Positions 53,641-64,000 of a stretch of 64,000 bases of DNA are shown piece by piece. The position numbers and the translations under genes were made by a program. Numbering within the stretch: position 1 is the stretch's first letter; each line of letters opens with the position of its first letter. The notes under the pieces were generated by a model. That model searched no databases. It saw only the letters and a list, made by a program, of their open reading frames with translations, and was not told where the DNA came from. Origin of the DNA: Cycas panzhihuaensis (Eukaryota > Cycadophyta); the NCBI GenBank assembly GCA_023213395.1, contig CM041465.1:175033741-175097740 (forward strand). The letters are read 5' to 3'.

Positions 53641-54720
53641 ATATCACAGCATATGTTTGGTTGCTTTCCAATGAGATTCTTTTGGAGCAGACATGAACCT
53701 TGTGATAATCCCTACGACAAATACTATGTCTAGTCAGGATGAAGTAAGATACATGAGGTTCCCGACTAATTTTCTATAAAGAGTCTCATTTACTGGTTTT
53801 CCCTTCTAGATCAGCAGTCAACTTGGTCCTAGTACACATGGGTGTAGAAGATGGTTTATAATCTGTCATGTTAAATTCCTCCAATATTTGAGCTGTATAC
53901 TTGTTTGATGAATGAAAATTCCATCTGGCTATTTATGAATCTCAATTCCTAAGTAGTAATGAATTTCTCCCAGGTCTGTCATTTCAAAGGTCTTTAATAG
54001 CTGAAGTCGCAAAAAGTTGATCCAACTAGTATTACTTCTAGTCAGTATCAGATCAACCACATACACTACGAGGATAGTGATCTAATTGTTCTTGTCGATA
54101 TGAACATAAAGTTCTGAATCTGCCTCTAATCGCTTCATTCCAACACCCCCCCAGGTAGAAGTCAATTTTGGCATACCAGGACCTGGGAGCTTGTTTCAAC
54201 CCATAAAGAGCTTTATTGAGTTTGCAGATAAGATGTTCTTGTCCTTTGGATATATATCTAAGGGGTTGTTCCATGTAAACTTCCTCCTGTAGACCTCCAT
54301 TAAGGAAGGCTCCCTTGATATCCATTTGATATATAGACCAATTATTCTGTGCAACTAGTGTAATCACAGTTTTGATGATTGTCATTTTGCTAATGGGGGC
54401 AAAAGTTTCTTCGTAATCAATCCCTTGAGTCTGAGTGTATCCTTTAGCCACAAGGCAGGCCTTATATTTTTTAATTGACCCATCTGCCTTTTCCTTAACC
54501 TTGTATAACCACTAACGCCCAACAACAGGTTTATCTAGTGGCAGTTCAGTTAGATCCCAGGTTTTATTTTTTAAGATTAACTCCATTTCTTCATCCATGG
54601 CCTTGCTCCAACAAGGATCATCATGGGCCTATTGAAATGAGATGTCATAGTGAGTTGCGAGCCCATAGTACGTTTGACTTCTGGTTCGTCTACCTTCTTG
54701 GATAAATTCTGGATTTGTTC
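53641..54720 (-). pseudogene. Copia reverse transcriptase (element K)
   Basis: From 54720 down: MELILKNKTWDLTELPL, LVAKGYTQTQGIDYEETFAP, NNWSIYQMDIKGAFLNGGLQ, EEVYMEQPLRYISK and KALYGLKQAPRSWYAKID. The frame then changes at FYLGG, and the region of the YVDD active site (about 54050-54060) is scrambled by frameshifts. The rest toward RNase H is full of stops. Confidence 0.88.
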
Positions 54721-55904
54721 GCGATTCCTCCATTGTTTTTAAATACCATTTTGGTATTTTCTTTTATGGTGGAGTAGATGATTGTTCTAGATTGTTGGCG
54801 ATGTTCTACTCAGAGGAACTTGGTTGTTGACCTGCAGATTCACTAGAGGTCCTTGGAATGGTGTCCTATAGGGTTTCGCCCAAAGTTTCGTGGTGCTCTC
54901 TTGGTTGCTCCTCTGGTTGAGACTATACCCAATGGGGAATAATAATATTATCCAGTGAGACAGAAAAAGAAGTTGTATCCTCCTTAGCAACATTTGATGT
55001 TTCATCAAAGTACGCATCTCTACTTGGATAGATTTTATCGGTCAAGGGGTCCAGGCATCTATAGGCCTTGGAGACTTCACTGTAGCCAACCAAAATACAT
55101 TTCTTTGCTTTTGTCTTCCAGTTTCCTTCTCTTTTCAGTCGGAATATGCATGCAAATAGTAGACCCAAAGATACGAAGATGTGAAACATCAAATTTCTGT
55201 CATGACTAGGCTTCTTCAGGAGTCATGTTTTCTAGAGCTTTAGTAGGACTTCGGTTGAGGAGGTATATAATAGTGTTGACTGCTGTAACCCAATACCTAT
55301 TGGACATTTCCTTTTGTTTTAGAAGGGACCGTGTCATTTATGTTATGGTCTTGTTCTTCCTCTCTACTACTCCATTGGATTGAGGAGTGTATGGCGTTAT
55401 GAATTGTCTTTGTATTCCATTCCTTCTGCAATATTGCGAGAATTAATTAGAGATGAATTCTCCACCATTTTCAGTTCTTAGACATTTGATGTAGTGCCCA
55501 CTTTCCTTTTCAACTTTGGCCTTGAAGTTGAGAAAGGTATCACACACATCACGCTTGCATGCTGCCCTTATAGTACTGGAGGAGAATTGTAATCTATGTT
55601 GCTTACTCATCATGCATGTATCACAAACTAAGTTAGTTTTCTTTATCCAGGGTAATCCATTTACCATGTCATGTTTGCTTAATAAAGATAGAGCATCATA
55701 AGACAAGTGACCACAGCGCAAATACCAGAGCTTATCATTATCAATATTGTGTGTTACATTGAGGGCAAAGTGAATTGGTGTGGTGAGAAATTTATACAAT
55801 CCATTAGTTTTAATACCTTCACCAATCATTTTATTCCCTTTATATTTATCAAAAATAATACATCCATCACCATCAAACAAGACTTGAAGTTTGTTGCCAG
55901 TCAA
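54721..55904 (-). pseudogene. Copia integrase with internal deletion (element K)
   Basis: LWYLRCGHLSYDALSLLSKH and CDTCMMSKQHRLQFSSSTIR give the zinc region. It then jumps straight to DTFLNFKAKVEKESGHYIKC and LRTENGGEFIS, so the part with the first catalytic Asp is deleted and the second Asp is Glu. Later: TPQSNGVVERKNKTI and VSHLRIFGS. The hinge to RT contains AKKCILVGYSEVSKAYRCLD. Inactive. Confidence 0.85.
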
Positions 55905-56206
55905 TTAGGAGACAGTAAGTTTTTGGTCATCCCAAGTACATAGAGTACTCGGCCAACTTTTTCAATGTTTCCATTTGGCATGGCAGTAGGAACAGTTCTG
56001 CGACCTTGTATTGCATGAGTGGTGTCATCACCAAGCTTAATTGATCTTGTACCCTAAAGAGGAGTTATGTTGTTGAACCAGGTTCGTCTATGAGTCATGT
56101 GCCTGGAATCTCCCAAGTCTATGAATCCATCATCTTTGCTCTGGTTGCATATGGTCAAGGAGAGTGTGGTCACAAATGCTATTGTTTCTTCTTTTGTTTC
56201 TATGGA
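55905..56206 (-). pseudogene. Copia protease (element K)
   Basis: DGFIDLGDSRHMTHRRTWFN is the protease active-site region, with the family's DSGAS changed to DLGDS. KVGRVLYVLGMTKNLLSPN is the second conserved block. A frame change connects it to integrase. Confidence 0.8.
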
Positions 56207-57092
56207 CTAATTCTTCTCAAATGGCCTAGAGTAACTCCCTAAAGCTATAATGCCCCTTTCTAGATCAGCCTTACGATGACAACAATTGGTGGTGTACTGA
56301 CTAGTTTTTCCATAGTAGAAGCATATGATTTGATGGTCACACCATCCTCCAGAATATTGTTGTGTGGTTGGGCGCAGAAGAGATCGTCCTCTTTCAGGGC
56401 TGTAGTTGGTTGAGCATCTTCTCCTACGATCAGTCTCGTGAAGATTACCTTTGGTAGGGTTGCCCCTGCCTCGAATGCTAACTCTAGATGAAAAAGCATT
56501 CTCTAGCTCATTTTCCAAGTTGGTTTCTGTTTGCTCATGATGGAGTTGTCCACATATGGTAGCAAAGGAAGGCTAAGCTATTTCAGCTGTCATCTTGTAG
56601 GAGGTGACAAAATTTTTGAATCGGGTAAGAAACTTGTGTATTATAAGATCAATGAGATCACCATCAGAATAGGTCACTCCAATAGACACCAAGTTCTTGT
56701 GCAGCAACTTGAAGCGGGTAAGGAAGGTGGTGAAGTCCTTTGACTCTGACATCTTTGGTATGGCCATTTGATTTTTCAGAGCCATGATGCAAGCAGTATT
56801 TTTTTTGAGCATATAAGGTCCTCAAAGTGGTCCATGCCTCATGAGGGGTAACAACACTAGATATATAAAGCAAAATGGCATTTGCAACAGATAGAGTGAT
56901 GGAGGCAAAGGCAAGACCTTTCTACTCTAAGTATATCTTCCTTTTGGCAGCATCGACAAGTTCTGGCTTCATATTCTCTGTCTAGTCCCATGCTCCTTGA
57001 GCCACAAGGATAGGTCTCATCTTAGTCTTCCAAGACTCATAGTTGTCCCCAGTAAGCTTCTTAGACTTAGCAAAGCAGAGAGAGGAGGCCAT
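56207..57092 (-). pseudogene. Copia Gag (element K)
   Basis: Starts at ATG 57092-57090: MASSLCFAKSKKLTGDNYES, with the NY..W...M Gag start. The middle part changes frame near 56800 and reads SESKDFTTFLTRFKLLHKNL. The zinc knuckle near 56300 is CFYYGKTSQYTTNC, with the second Cys and the His replaced. Several stops. Confidence 0.85.
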
Positions 57093-58231
57093 GGTGTGGT
57101 GGACGAACTCTATCAACTCTAGACACGGGATTGTCTTGACTCGTAGACCTGTCAATAAGCCTCCAAAAAGGGGTTTGAAACAGGTAACTTCATGGCATTG
57201 ACTGCTAACCATTGCATTACGAGGCTTCAACAGATAGTCGGGTTCCCTATTCTAGGATGAGTTCAAGGTTTTATAGGGTTCTCTTATATACCCATAGGTA
57301 CATGGAGGCACAATTCCGTAGCCGGGTTCTATCTAAGGCTTGTTTCAGGAGTGTGATCTCCAATCCTTCATGCAAGGGGCGAAAAAGCCACAATGCGCTT
57401 ACACCAAAACGATAGGTCCTCGTGATATTTATAGGCCCCCAAAATAAGATCTCTATGGTTGGGAATGGGTAGCTGCCAGGCAGAGTTATCTACCCATGAA
57501 GAGAGAATAGGGACAATGAAGGAACAAAAAAAAAAGGTGAGAAAGAAAAAAGAAACTTCCTTCTTTTTAAAAAAAAAAAAAACGTTAGGTATAAAATGAA
57601 CAAATGAGAAATGCAAGAGGATCAAATCTCAAAAGACTTACCTGAATGGAGTAAATCTACAGTGTAGTAGACCGTACAAATTGTTGTACGGACTTGTAAA
57701 AGGCCCAAAAATCAACTTCTTTGAAATGGATTGAAACTAGAGTTAAATGAAAGAGCTTTGCTAGAGGAATTCAGATCTGGTGTTAGATTTATGATCTAAA
57801 TTTTCACTGAAGAGAAAAACCCAATCGAAATCTGAAATGGCGATTAGGGTTTTCTGCTATTTTTGCTCTTTACTCTTCACACGTGCGATGAATAGTGGCG
57901 TATCATATATCGATGGAAAGTTTTCTTCAAGAGCTTCGATTTGATACTAGACTTGACTGGTAAAACTGAGCATACAATGAGAAAAAAGCAAAAGAGAAGC
58001 CACATGGGCAGCGGACGTATTTCATTAGATCTGGGACAAATGAGCTTGAATCTGGAGTCAAGCCTTTGGAGAAGGTTGTTCAAGAGGGTGAGGGGCACCT
58101 ACTCACCAATTTTCAGAGGATTCTAAGCTGGTCAAAAAATTGGTTAGTATGGTTGTACAAATTTGTCTATACAATGGTACGAAAACATCACTCTGAGAGA
58201 ATATTAAGTAGTAGGTATGGCTTTTATACCA
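57093..58231 (-). other. Leader and primer-binding site of element K
   Basis: A 1.1 kb leader without domain. It contains a perfect inverted repeat CCGTACAA-attg-TTGTACGG at 57672-57691. The primer-binding site on the minus strand, TGGTATAAAAGCC (about 58219-58231), abuts the LTR. Confidence 0.6.
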
Positions 58232-58467
58232 TGTTAGATCATATGAACCAAAAAGAATCAAAACTCACAGAAGATAATGAACTCTCTTGAGTATATTGAG
58301 AGGTAAAGTACATATTTATAGAGGAAGCCTCTAATAACATGTTAGGGTTAGAGGCATGAATAACATAATAAGTTACATCTATATTACATGACTCACATTA
58401 AATGTTATAGTTAAGTTATTAATCATAATACATTAATATACAGAGGATTAGACATTATATTCTAACA
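58232..58467 (-). repeat. 5' LTR of element K
   Basis: 236 bp, the same length as the 3' LTR and closely similar, TGTTAGATC to TTCTAACA on the plus strand. Confidence 0.9.
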
Positions 58468-58489
58468 AATTGGAAGGAATATAAGAAAT

Positions 58490-59340
58490 ACGAAGACTAC
58501 CAACATCTAGCCTTTTGCCATAATCTAAGGGTACCAGTCTATCCCCAAGATGGCAATATTGAAGCAAGCGAATGGTTAGCAAAAGTAGAAAATGCTATTG
58601 ACATACTCTATATCAGTGAGGCACGAGAACAAATCAACTTTGCCATAGACCATCTAACAGGATCGATGTATCATTGGGCAACACTTTGGAAAAGAGGAGG
58701 GAAAACACATAATTTCAAACATTTTGTGAAAGCTTTCAGAATGTGAACAAAGGATAAATGGGCTAATTCATATAATGTCCAATTAACACATTGCTTCCAA
58801 AAGGAACAACTGGTCAAACAATACACAAGAGTTTGAAAGACTCCAATTAAAATCAAGAAACTCTTCCACCACAACACTCCCATTATATATCAACAACCTA
58901 CAACTTGAAATTGAGGAAGATGTTCGTTGTCACAAGCCAAGCAACTTGGGCAATGCAATCAACCTAGCATGACAGATTAAGTCCAAGAATCAAACCCTTT
59001 GAAGAAGTTTTGGCATTGCACCTCGTTGACCTGAGTATAGGCCAACCGGGCCTAGCAGTCAAGGATTTCATAATCAACGGAATATAAATCTAAATGCATC
59101 TGGAGAAACTAGTGAAGCCCAAAGGGCCAGGAAGATCGAAAGGGCTAAAGAGAGGACACTTAGTATATATCATACATGTAAGAAACCTTGGGTCAAGAGA
59201 CATAAGTGCACAGAAAGAAAGCTATACAGCACAAAAGTAGACATCGAAGATGAGGAAGAAGGTGAGTACTAGCAAGACCTAGAGGAGGAGCAAGTCGAGG
59301 AAGAAATTAAGTCCATTTGAGGAATTAGATGATGGTTAGC
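58490..59340 (+). pseudogene. Gypsy Gag (element J)
   Basis: DGNIEASEWLAKVENAIDIL, then QINFAIDHLTGSMYHWATLW and FKHFVKAFRM before a stop, fit the retrotransposon-Gag domain. Near 59165 IYHTCKKPWVKRHKC matches the chromovirus zinc-knuckle form of element B (CFKCGLKWNREHQC), with the first Cys as Tyr. Many stops. Confidence 0.8.
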
Positions 59341-59360
59341 CTAAGATTTCCCTATCAACT

Positions 59361-59738
59361 ATGTCTGGAATTGCACCCCCCAACACCATCAAGCTCGTTA
59401 TATATCTTAAGAAGGAAAAGGTAATCATCCTCGTTGATACAAGGAGCACCCACAATTTCATTGATATACAAAAGGCCAAAAGGTTAGGGCTACGAATGGA
59501 GAAAAAGGTATTCCATATCTCACTCCTAGGAAATCAAGTCTTGTCATGCCAAGGTGAGGTCAAATACCAACGACTACATATTGGAAATTACGAGTTCTCA
59601 ACTGACTATTATACATTTGATATCGAAGGCTTTGACATAGTTTTGGGAGTCGAATGGTTGAGGACATTGGGGACTTATGCCCTAATCATGATGAAAATTT
59701 CATCAGGTTTAAATCAAATGGAACAAAATACCAGCTAA
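59361..59738 (+). CDS. Gypsy aspartic protease (element J)
   Basis: An open 125-codon stretch. The active site VIILVDTRSTHNFIDIQKAK reads DTR where the family has D(S/T)G. The second block is FDIVLGVEWLRTLGTYA. It lies in the expected place before RT. Confidence 0.85.
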   Translation: MSGIAPPNTIKLVIYLKKEKVIILVDTRSTHNFIDIQKAKRLGLRMEKKVFHISLLGNQVLSCQGEVKYQRLHIGNYEFSTDYYTFDIEGFDIVLGVEWLRTLGTYALIMMKISSGLNQMEQNTS

Positions 59739-60900
59739 ATGGAATCAATGTCCTGAAGTCGAAGGTCATTCTGTAGAGAAAATGAGAAAAACATTATGTA
59801 AAGGGCATGTCAAGTTCATCACAATCTTATTTTCTATGCAAGGAAAGGAATCCAAAGATAAATTACCACCAAAGCAAAAGGATGAAATGGATGAGCTTGT
59901 GAGTCGTTATCAAGATGTTTTCCAAGAATTGCCAAGAACTCCACCCCCTAGTTGGAACATGGAGCATATCATTGAACTAGAATGAGGGAAGGGGCCTACT
60001 ATTGTTCACCCATATCAGTACAGACATAAATAAAAGATGAAAATAAAGAGACTTATACAAGAGTTACTGGATTTTGGCACCATTATACCAAGCAAAATCC
60101 CTTATGCAACCCCAGTTGTCCTAAGTAGGAAGAATGATGGATCTTTTTGAATGTGTGTTGATTATAGAGCCCTGAACAGGATAACACTAAAAAATAAATA
60201 CCCTATTCCACATATGGACGACATTATAGATGAGCCACATGAAGCAAGGTATTTTACCAAGATTGACCTATGCTCAGAATACTACCAAATACTAATCAAA
60301 TCTCAAGATACAGAGAAAACAACCTTTCAAACACACTAAAGGCTATACAAATTTAAAATTATGCCATTTGGACTAACAAATGCCCTAGCAACATTTCAAG
60401 CAAATATGAATCATGTATTTGTGCCCTTTTTAAGGAGGTTTGTCATGGTCTTCTTTGATGATACTCTTATCTACATCAAAACATAGTAGGAGCATTTGGT
60501 TTACATCCAACTAACATTACAAGTTCTTTGGGACAACCAATTTTTTGCAACAAAGTCAAAATGCTATTTCGGGAGCAAAACTCTAGAATACCTTGGGCAC
60601 ATTATTTCAGAAGATGGAATCATAACTGATCTTGCCAAAGTACAAGCTATCATTAACTAGCCCATACCAAAGAATGTATTGAAACTAAGGGGTTTTTTGG
60701 GAATCACGGGACACTGGCAAAAATTCATCAGAGGATATGTTGATATAGTTAGACCCCTAACCGATCTTACCAAAAGGGATAACTTAAATTGGGAGAAGAA
60801 TGTTAGCTGGAGTTTTGAAAAGTTAAAAAAGGCCATCACCATAGCTCTAGTCTTGGCCATGCCAGACTTCACCTAGTCATTCATAGTCAAATGTGATGCA
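59739..60900 (+). pseudogene. Gypsy reverse transcriptase (element J)
   Basis: RYQDVFQELPRTPPPSW leads in, then [53 protein letters not shown], the active-site box [29 protein letters not shown] and LRGFLGITGHWQKFIRGY. Stops occur at about seven places, several where the family has Trp, Arg or Gln. It ends in the first RNase H block, IVKCDASGTGVE. Confidence 0.92.
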
Positions 60901-61460
60901 TCAGGCACAGGGGTAGAACATCATAGCTGATGCATTATCAAGGAAGTATGAGGATGCCAATTTCTCAGCCATCATAGCAATTGTACCTACCTGGCTTGAA
61001 GAGTTACACCATGAATATTTACAAGATACAAAGCCAGAGGCAATCATGGACAAAAATTCTAAAGAACTAATAGAGACTCACTGATCAAAGAAGGGAAGCA
61101 CCCTACTTTATAAGGATAGAATCTACTTACGCCAAGAGTCATGATTTAAAGAAGTAGCCCTCAAGGAGCATCATGACTCACCCACAGTTGGACATTCAGG
61201 GTTCCTCAAAACTCATAAAAGGGTAAAAAGGTTGTTCTACTAAATGGGAATGAAGGCCGACGTAAAGAGATTTGTCTCTAAGTGTGAGACTTGTCAGAGA
61301 CGAAAGGTAGAGTTAGTACAGGCTCCATGGTAACTACAACCCTTAGAACGACTTGAACAAAAATGGGAGAAAATATCTATGGACTTTATAATAGGACTTC
61401 CAAAATCAGGAACCAAGCATGCCCTATTCGTAATAATAGATCATCTAGTTAAAACCATGA
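60901..61460 (+). pseudogene. RNase H scrap and truncated integrase (element J)
   Basis: Right after CDASGTGVE at about 60915 the sequence jumps to IIADALSRKYEDANF, the end of RNase H, so most of RNase H is deleted. The integrase zinc region HHDSPTVGHSGFLKTHKRVK and CETCQRRKVEL is intact, and the first catalytic Asp is seen in ISMDFIIGLPKSGTKHALFV. Similarity stops near 61460. The remaining two thirds of integrase is absent. Confidence 0.85.
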
Positions 61461-61848
61461 TTCTAAAAATCTCAAACTCGATGCATTCCCTAGGGGACCA
61501 ATTGTATAGTCAGTGCACGACAATTGAAATTCTCTTGAAAAAAAGGGGGCTCAAAAAGGGTGTTATTGGGGCTGCAAATCCCAAAGAAAACATGATATGG
61601 CCATGCAGATCAACCCTATATAGCCTTGTTTTAGATTTGACTTGACCAATTGTTGGATCTATTTAGAAAGATCAGGTTTGGACCAACTCTTAACCTAGTC
61701 CTCCACCCCTCATCACTCTCTTCAATTGTTGGATCTTCTTTATAAGATTAGGGTTGTTGGTGTGTTAGAAAGTGAAATTTAAGCGGCGAAAGCTTTCAGT
61801 CTCTAAGTCATCCATTAGCTTCAAGAAACCTTAAACAACTTTAACATC
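61461..61848 (+). other. Unassigned sequence before copia element L
   Basis: Expected to hold the 5' LTR and leader of L, but no primer-binding site is recognised. A short direct repeat CAATTGTTGGATCT occurs at about 61650 and 61724. Confidence 0.35.
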
Positions 61849-62820
61849 ATGGCTACTATTAATATGCTTAATGCATGTACCATAAAGATAAATGGATAAG
61901 ATAATTATCAAGAATGGAAAAGGCAAACACAAAATTTGTTAATCATGAATGAGCTTTTGGAATTTTTAGAATTTGGAAGAATACTAAACCTGTTCCAACT
62001 AGAAGCCCAATTGATAACAATGTAATCATTCAACTTGATCCTGCTTTAGTTACTACTTGGGAGGCTAAGGATGAAATATCCTTAGCATTTCTTCATATAG
62101 TTGTTGATGTAAATGTTGATTAGAATATTTCTTGTGCTCGTACTTCAAAGAACCTTAATTTTTTTATATGAAAGACAAGATGATATTTGCATTATTATGA
62201 CAAAAACTAAGTTGTATGCTTTGAGATTTGTTGAGCACATGTTAATATTTTTGTCTTCCGTCAAAGAAATTAATAACGAGTTGAATACTCTTGGAAAACC
62301 AGCTTCAAGGGATGAACTTTTGACTGCTACATTGCATGCTTTACCAAAGGAGTACAATAACTTTATTTCTTCAATTACAAAAAATGACACAGTTGGTATA
62401 TTAACTTTCAATGAACTTGAGAGTCTTTTACTTCGAGATGAGCAAATCTACTCTCGACAGGATGAACCATCAACATCAGGTGCATTCATGGTCAAATATA
62501 AGGCCAAGAAAAATCCCAAACAATCTCTTCATAAACAGTTTGGGACTATGAACATTGACAGATCAAAAGCCAATGTCACATGTCATTATTGTGGCAAGAT
62601 GGGTCACATTGCACTTGAATGTCAAAAAAACAATCCAACATGCAACAACAACAGCAGTTTCAACAACCACATCAACAACAATGACAATAACAACCACATC
62701 GGTAGTGCAATCAACAGCAACAACAACAACTCCCTAGACTAAATCGAGGTGGATTTCGAGGAGGTCAAAGAGAAGGGGAGGGCTTTAGAGGTGGCAACCA
62801 ATGCCACACAAATCAATTTG
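61849..62820 (+). pseudogene. Copia Gag (element L)
   Basis: Starts MATINMLNACTIKING before a stop, then DNYQEWKRQTQNLLIMNELL. A frameshift follows, then the open part to 62742 with ELLTATLHALPKEYNNFISS, NELESLLLRDEQ and an intact zinc knuckle CHYCGKMGHIALEC. Just after it, in an A7 run, the frame shifts. The other frame gives a Gln-rich and then RGG-type tail (GGFRGGQREG) joined to protease. Confidence 0.85.
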
Positions 62821-63122
62821 TTAATAAAGAAAAATTGTTTTGTGCTTATCACAACTCTCAAAGTGATAATACATGGATCATTGACTTGGGGGCATCTCGA
62901 CACATGATAGGCAACGACAAGTTGCTCTATGACATTAAAGAAGAAAGAGGGCAAATAGTTACATTTGGCAACAATGAATTAGTTGAGATATCTAGAGTAT
63001 GCAAAATTGCCTCTTTTCATTCTCCAAACCACCCTACTTCCACATTTCCCACTGGAGATGCCTATTTGATACCTTCAATGCAAAAAAGTCTCTTATCTGT
63101 TAGTCAATTGGATAAACAATAG
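62821..63122 (+). pseudogene. Copia protease (element L)
   Basis: DNTWIIDLGASRHMIGNDKL is the active site, normally DSGAS and here DLGAS. AYLIPSMQKSLLSVSQL is the second block. Stops at 63122. Confidence 0.85.
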
Positions 63123-64000
63123 ATGAGTAAATTGTTTAAAGGTGGGAAATGTACTATTAGTGACAAATATGATCAAGTGGTTGCCATTGGTCATGAAGAC
63201 CATAGCCTTTACAAATTGGATGCATCAAATATTACACTTGATATTGCACTAGCTTATTCCATCACATAATCTATGACCAGAGAACAACTTTAGCATAACA
63301 GACTAGGCCACTAAAGCCTAGATAACATCAAAATGATATTTAACAAAAACATGGTGTATGGACTTCCAAAGATATCAACATCAAAATATCTTTGTGAAGC
63401 ATGTATTATGGGGACACAACATAGAGAGCCTTTTTCTAAAGGCAATACATGGCGTGCATCACAACCTTTGCAACTGATTTACACAGATCTATGTGGACCC
63501 ATGTCCACATCATCTCTTGGAGGAGCCTTGTACTACATCACCTTTATTGATGATTTTTCACACAAGGTTTTGGTATGCTTCATTAAACACAAATTAGAGG
63601 CATTAGATAAATTCAAGGAATTCAAACTTGAGGTAGACAATGAGTCAAAATCTTCAATCAAAATGTTGAGATCTGAAATGGAGATGAATTTACCTCGAGG
63701 GAGGTTAATTAATTCTGCAAAGCCCGTGGAATCAAAAGACAACTCACTGGTCCACATACACCTCAACAGAATGGAGTATTCGAGCAGATGAATAAGACTT
63801 TGGCCAACAAAGCCAAAGTCATGATGCATGCAAAAGGGCTTCCTCTTTCTTATTGGGTACAAGCATTCCACAGAGCAGCTTATGTAGCCAATAGAAGCCC
63901 AACTACAGTAGTCATTGATATCACACCAAAGGAGACTTGGTCTGGCAAAAATTCAACCGTTAGCCATTTGAGGACTTTTGGGTGCACTGCTTACATGCAC
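63123..64000 (+). pseudogene. Copia integrase, partial (element L)
   Basis: The pre-integrase zinc region LCEACIMGTQHREPF follows a decayed first His part. First catalytic Asp in LIYTDLCGPM. The second Asp region is altered to LRSEMEMNL near 63670, with a frame change, so RTDNGGE is lost. The later part in another frame reads QMNKTLANKAKVMMHAKGLP, then SHLRTFGCTAYMH, reaching the window end. Inactive. Confidence 0.88.

Larger units (their letters stand above)
52866..58467 (-). mobile_element. Element K: Ty1/copia retrotransposon
   Basis: LTRs of 236 bp at 52866-53101 and 58232-58467. On the minus strand: Gag, protease, integrase (internally deleted), RT and RNase H, 5.6 kb in all. No target duplication is visible (left GATTA, right AATTG), although the two flanks resemble each other. 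Confidence 0.9.
51769..61460 (+). mobile_element. Element J: Ty3/gypsy retrotransposon, interrupted by K and truncated
   Basis: 5' LTR and leader (51769-52865), then copia K, then Gag, protease, RT, a scrap of RNase H and the start of integrase (58468-61460). The zinc-knuckle form (PWVKRHKC) and the RT box FFDD suggest a chromovirus relative. The 3' end is missing. Treating both sides of K as one element is likely but unproved, because the K flanks do not form a clean duplication. Confidence 0.65.
61849..64000 (+). mobile_element. Element L: Ty1/copia retrotransposon, 5' half
   Basis: Gag, zinc knuckle, protease and integrase in copia order. The element runs off the right edge before RT. Confidence 0.85.

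Overview
This 64 kb window looks like repetitive DNA from a large seed-plant nuclear genome, possibly a gymnosperm (an inference from the density of old, decayed, deeply nested LTR retrotransposons and from the element types). I see no host gene, tRNA, rRNA or CRISPR array. Nearly everything is Ty3/gypsy, Ty1/copia or non-autonomous LTR retrotransposon, plus one LINE reverse-transcriptase relic. No copy appears able to make all of its proteins: every pol region carries stops, frameshifts or deletions.

Left third (1-25,002). A plus-strand gypsy element F, only its 3' part in the window, has been opened twice: by a minus-strand gypsy relic G (1-761, running off the left edge) and by a minus-strand element C (1,022-21,208, target-site duplication GAGAA). 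C contains a minus-strand chromovirus B (3,719-20,124, duplication GTAAT). B contains a plus-strand gypsy element A (7,833-18,455, duplication GTTTC/GTCTC). So F holds C, C holds B and B holds A. A is the most informative copy: Gag with a zinc-knuckle array, protease, a second Gag-like segment, RT-RNase H, integrase, a tandem GTAC-rich repeat, and an extra gene after integrase that also survives in F.

Middle (25,003-43,741). A decayed LINE RT (minus) is followed by a minus-strand copia element H (to 34,475). Then comes E (34,512-43,438, duplication GTTTG), which has Gag-like but no pol sequence. E is interrupted by D (37,175-41,747, duplication TCAAC), a 4.6 kb LTR element without pol whose polypurine tract matches that of H. 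C and E share a Ser/Pro/Leu-rich segment. C, E and J share a leader motif.

Right third (43,742-64,000). A gypsy 5' end (M) is followed by the best preserved copia element I (44,048-51,602), then a gypsy element J (51,769 to about 61,460) interrupted by a minus-strand copia K (52,866-58,467). Another plus-strand copia element L starts near 61,849 and runs off the right edge.

Autonomous elements here encode Gag for the particle, aspartic protease to cut the polyprotein, RT-RNase H for cDNA synthesis primed by a tRNA at the primer-binding site, and integrase. D, E and C would have depended on proteins made elsewhere.
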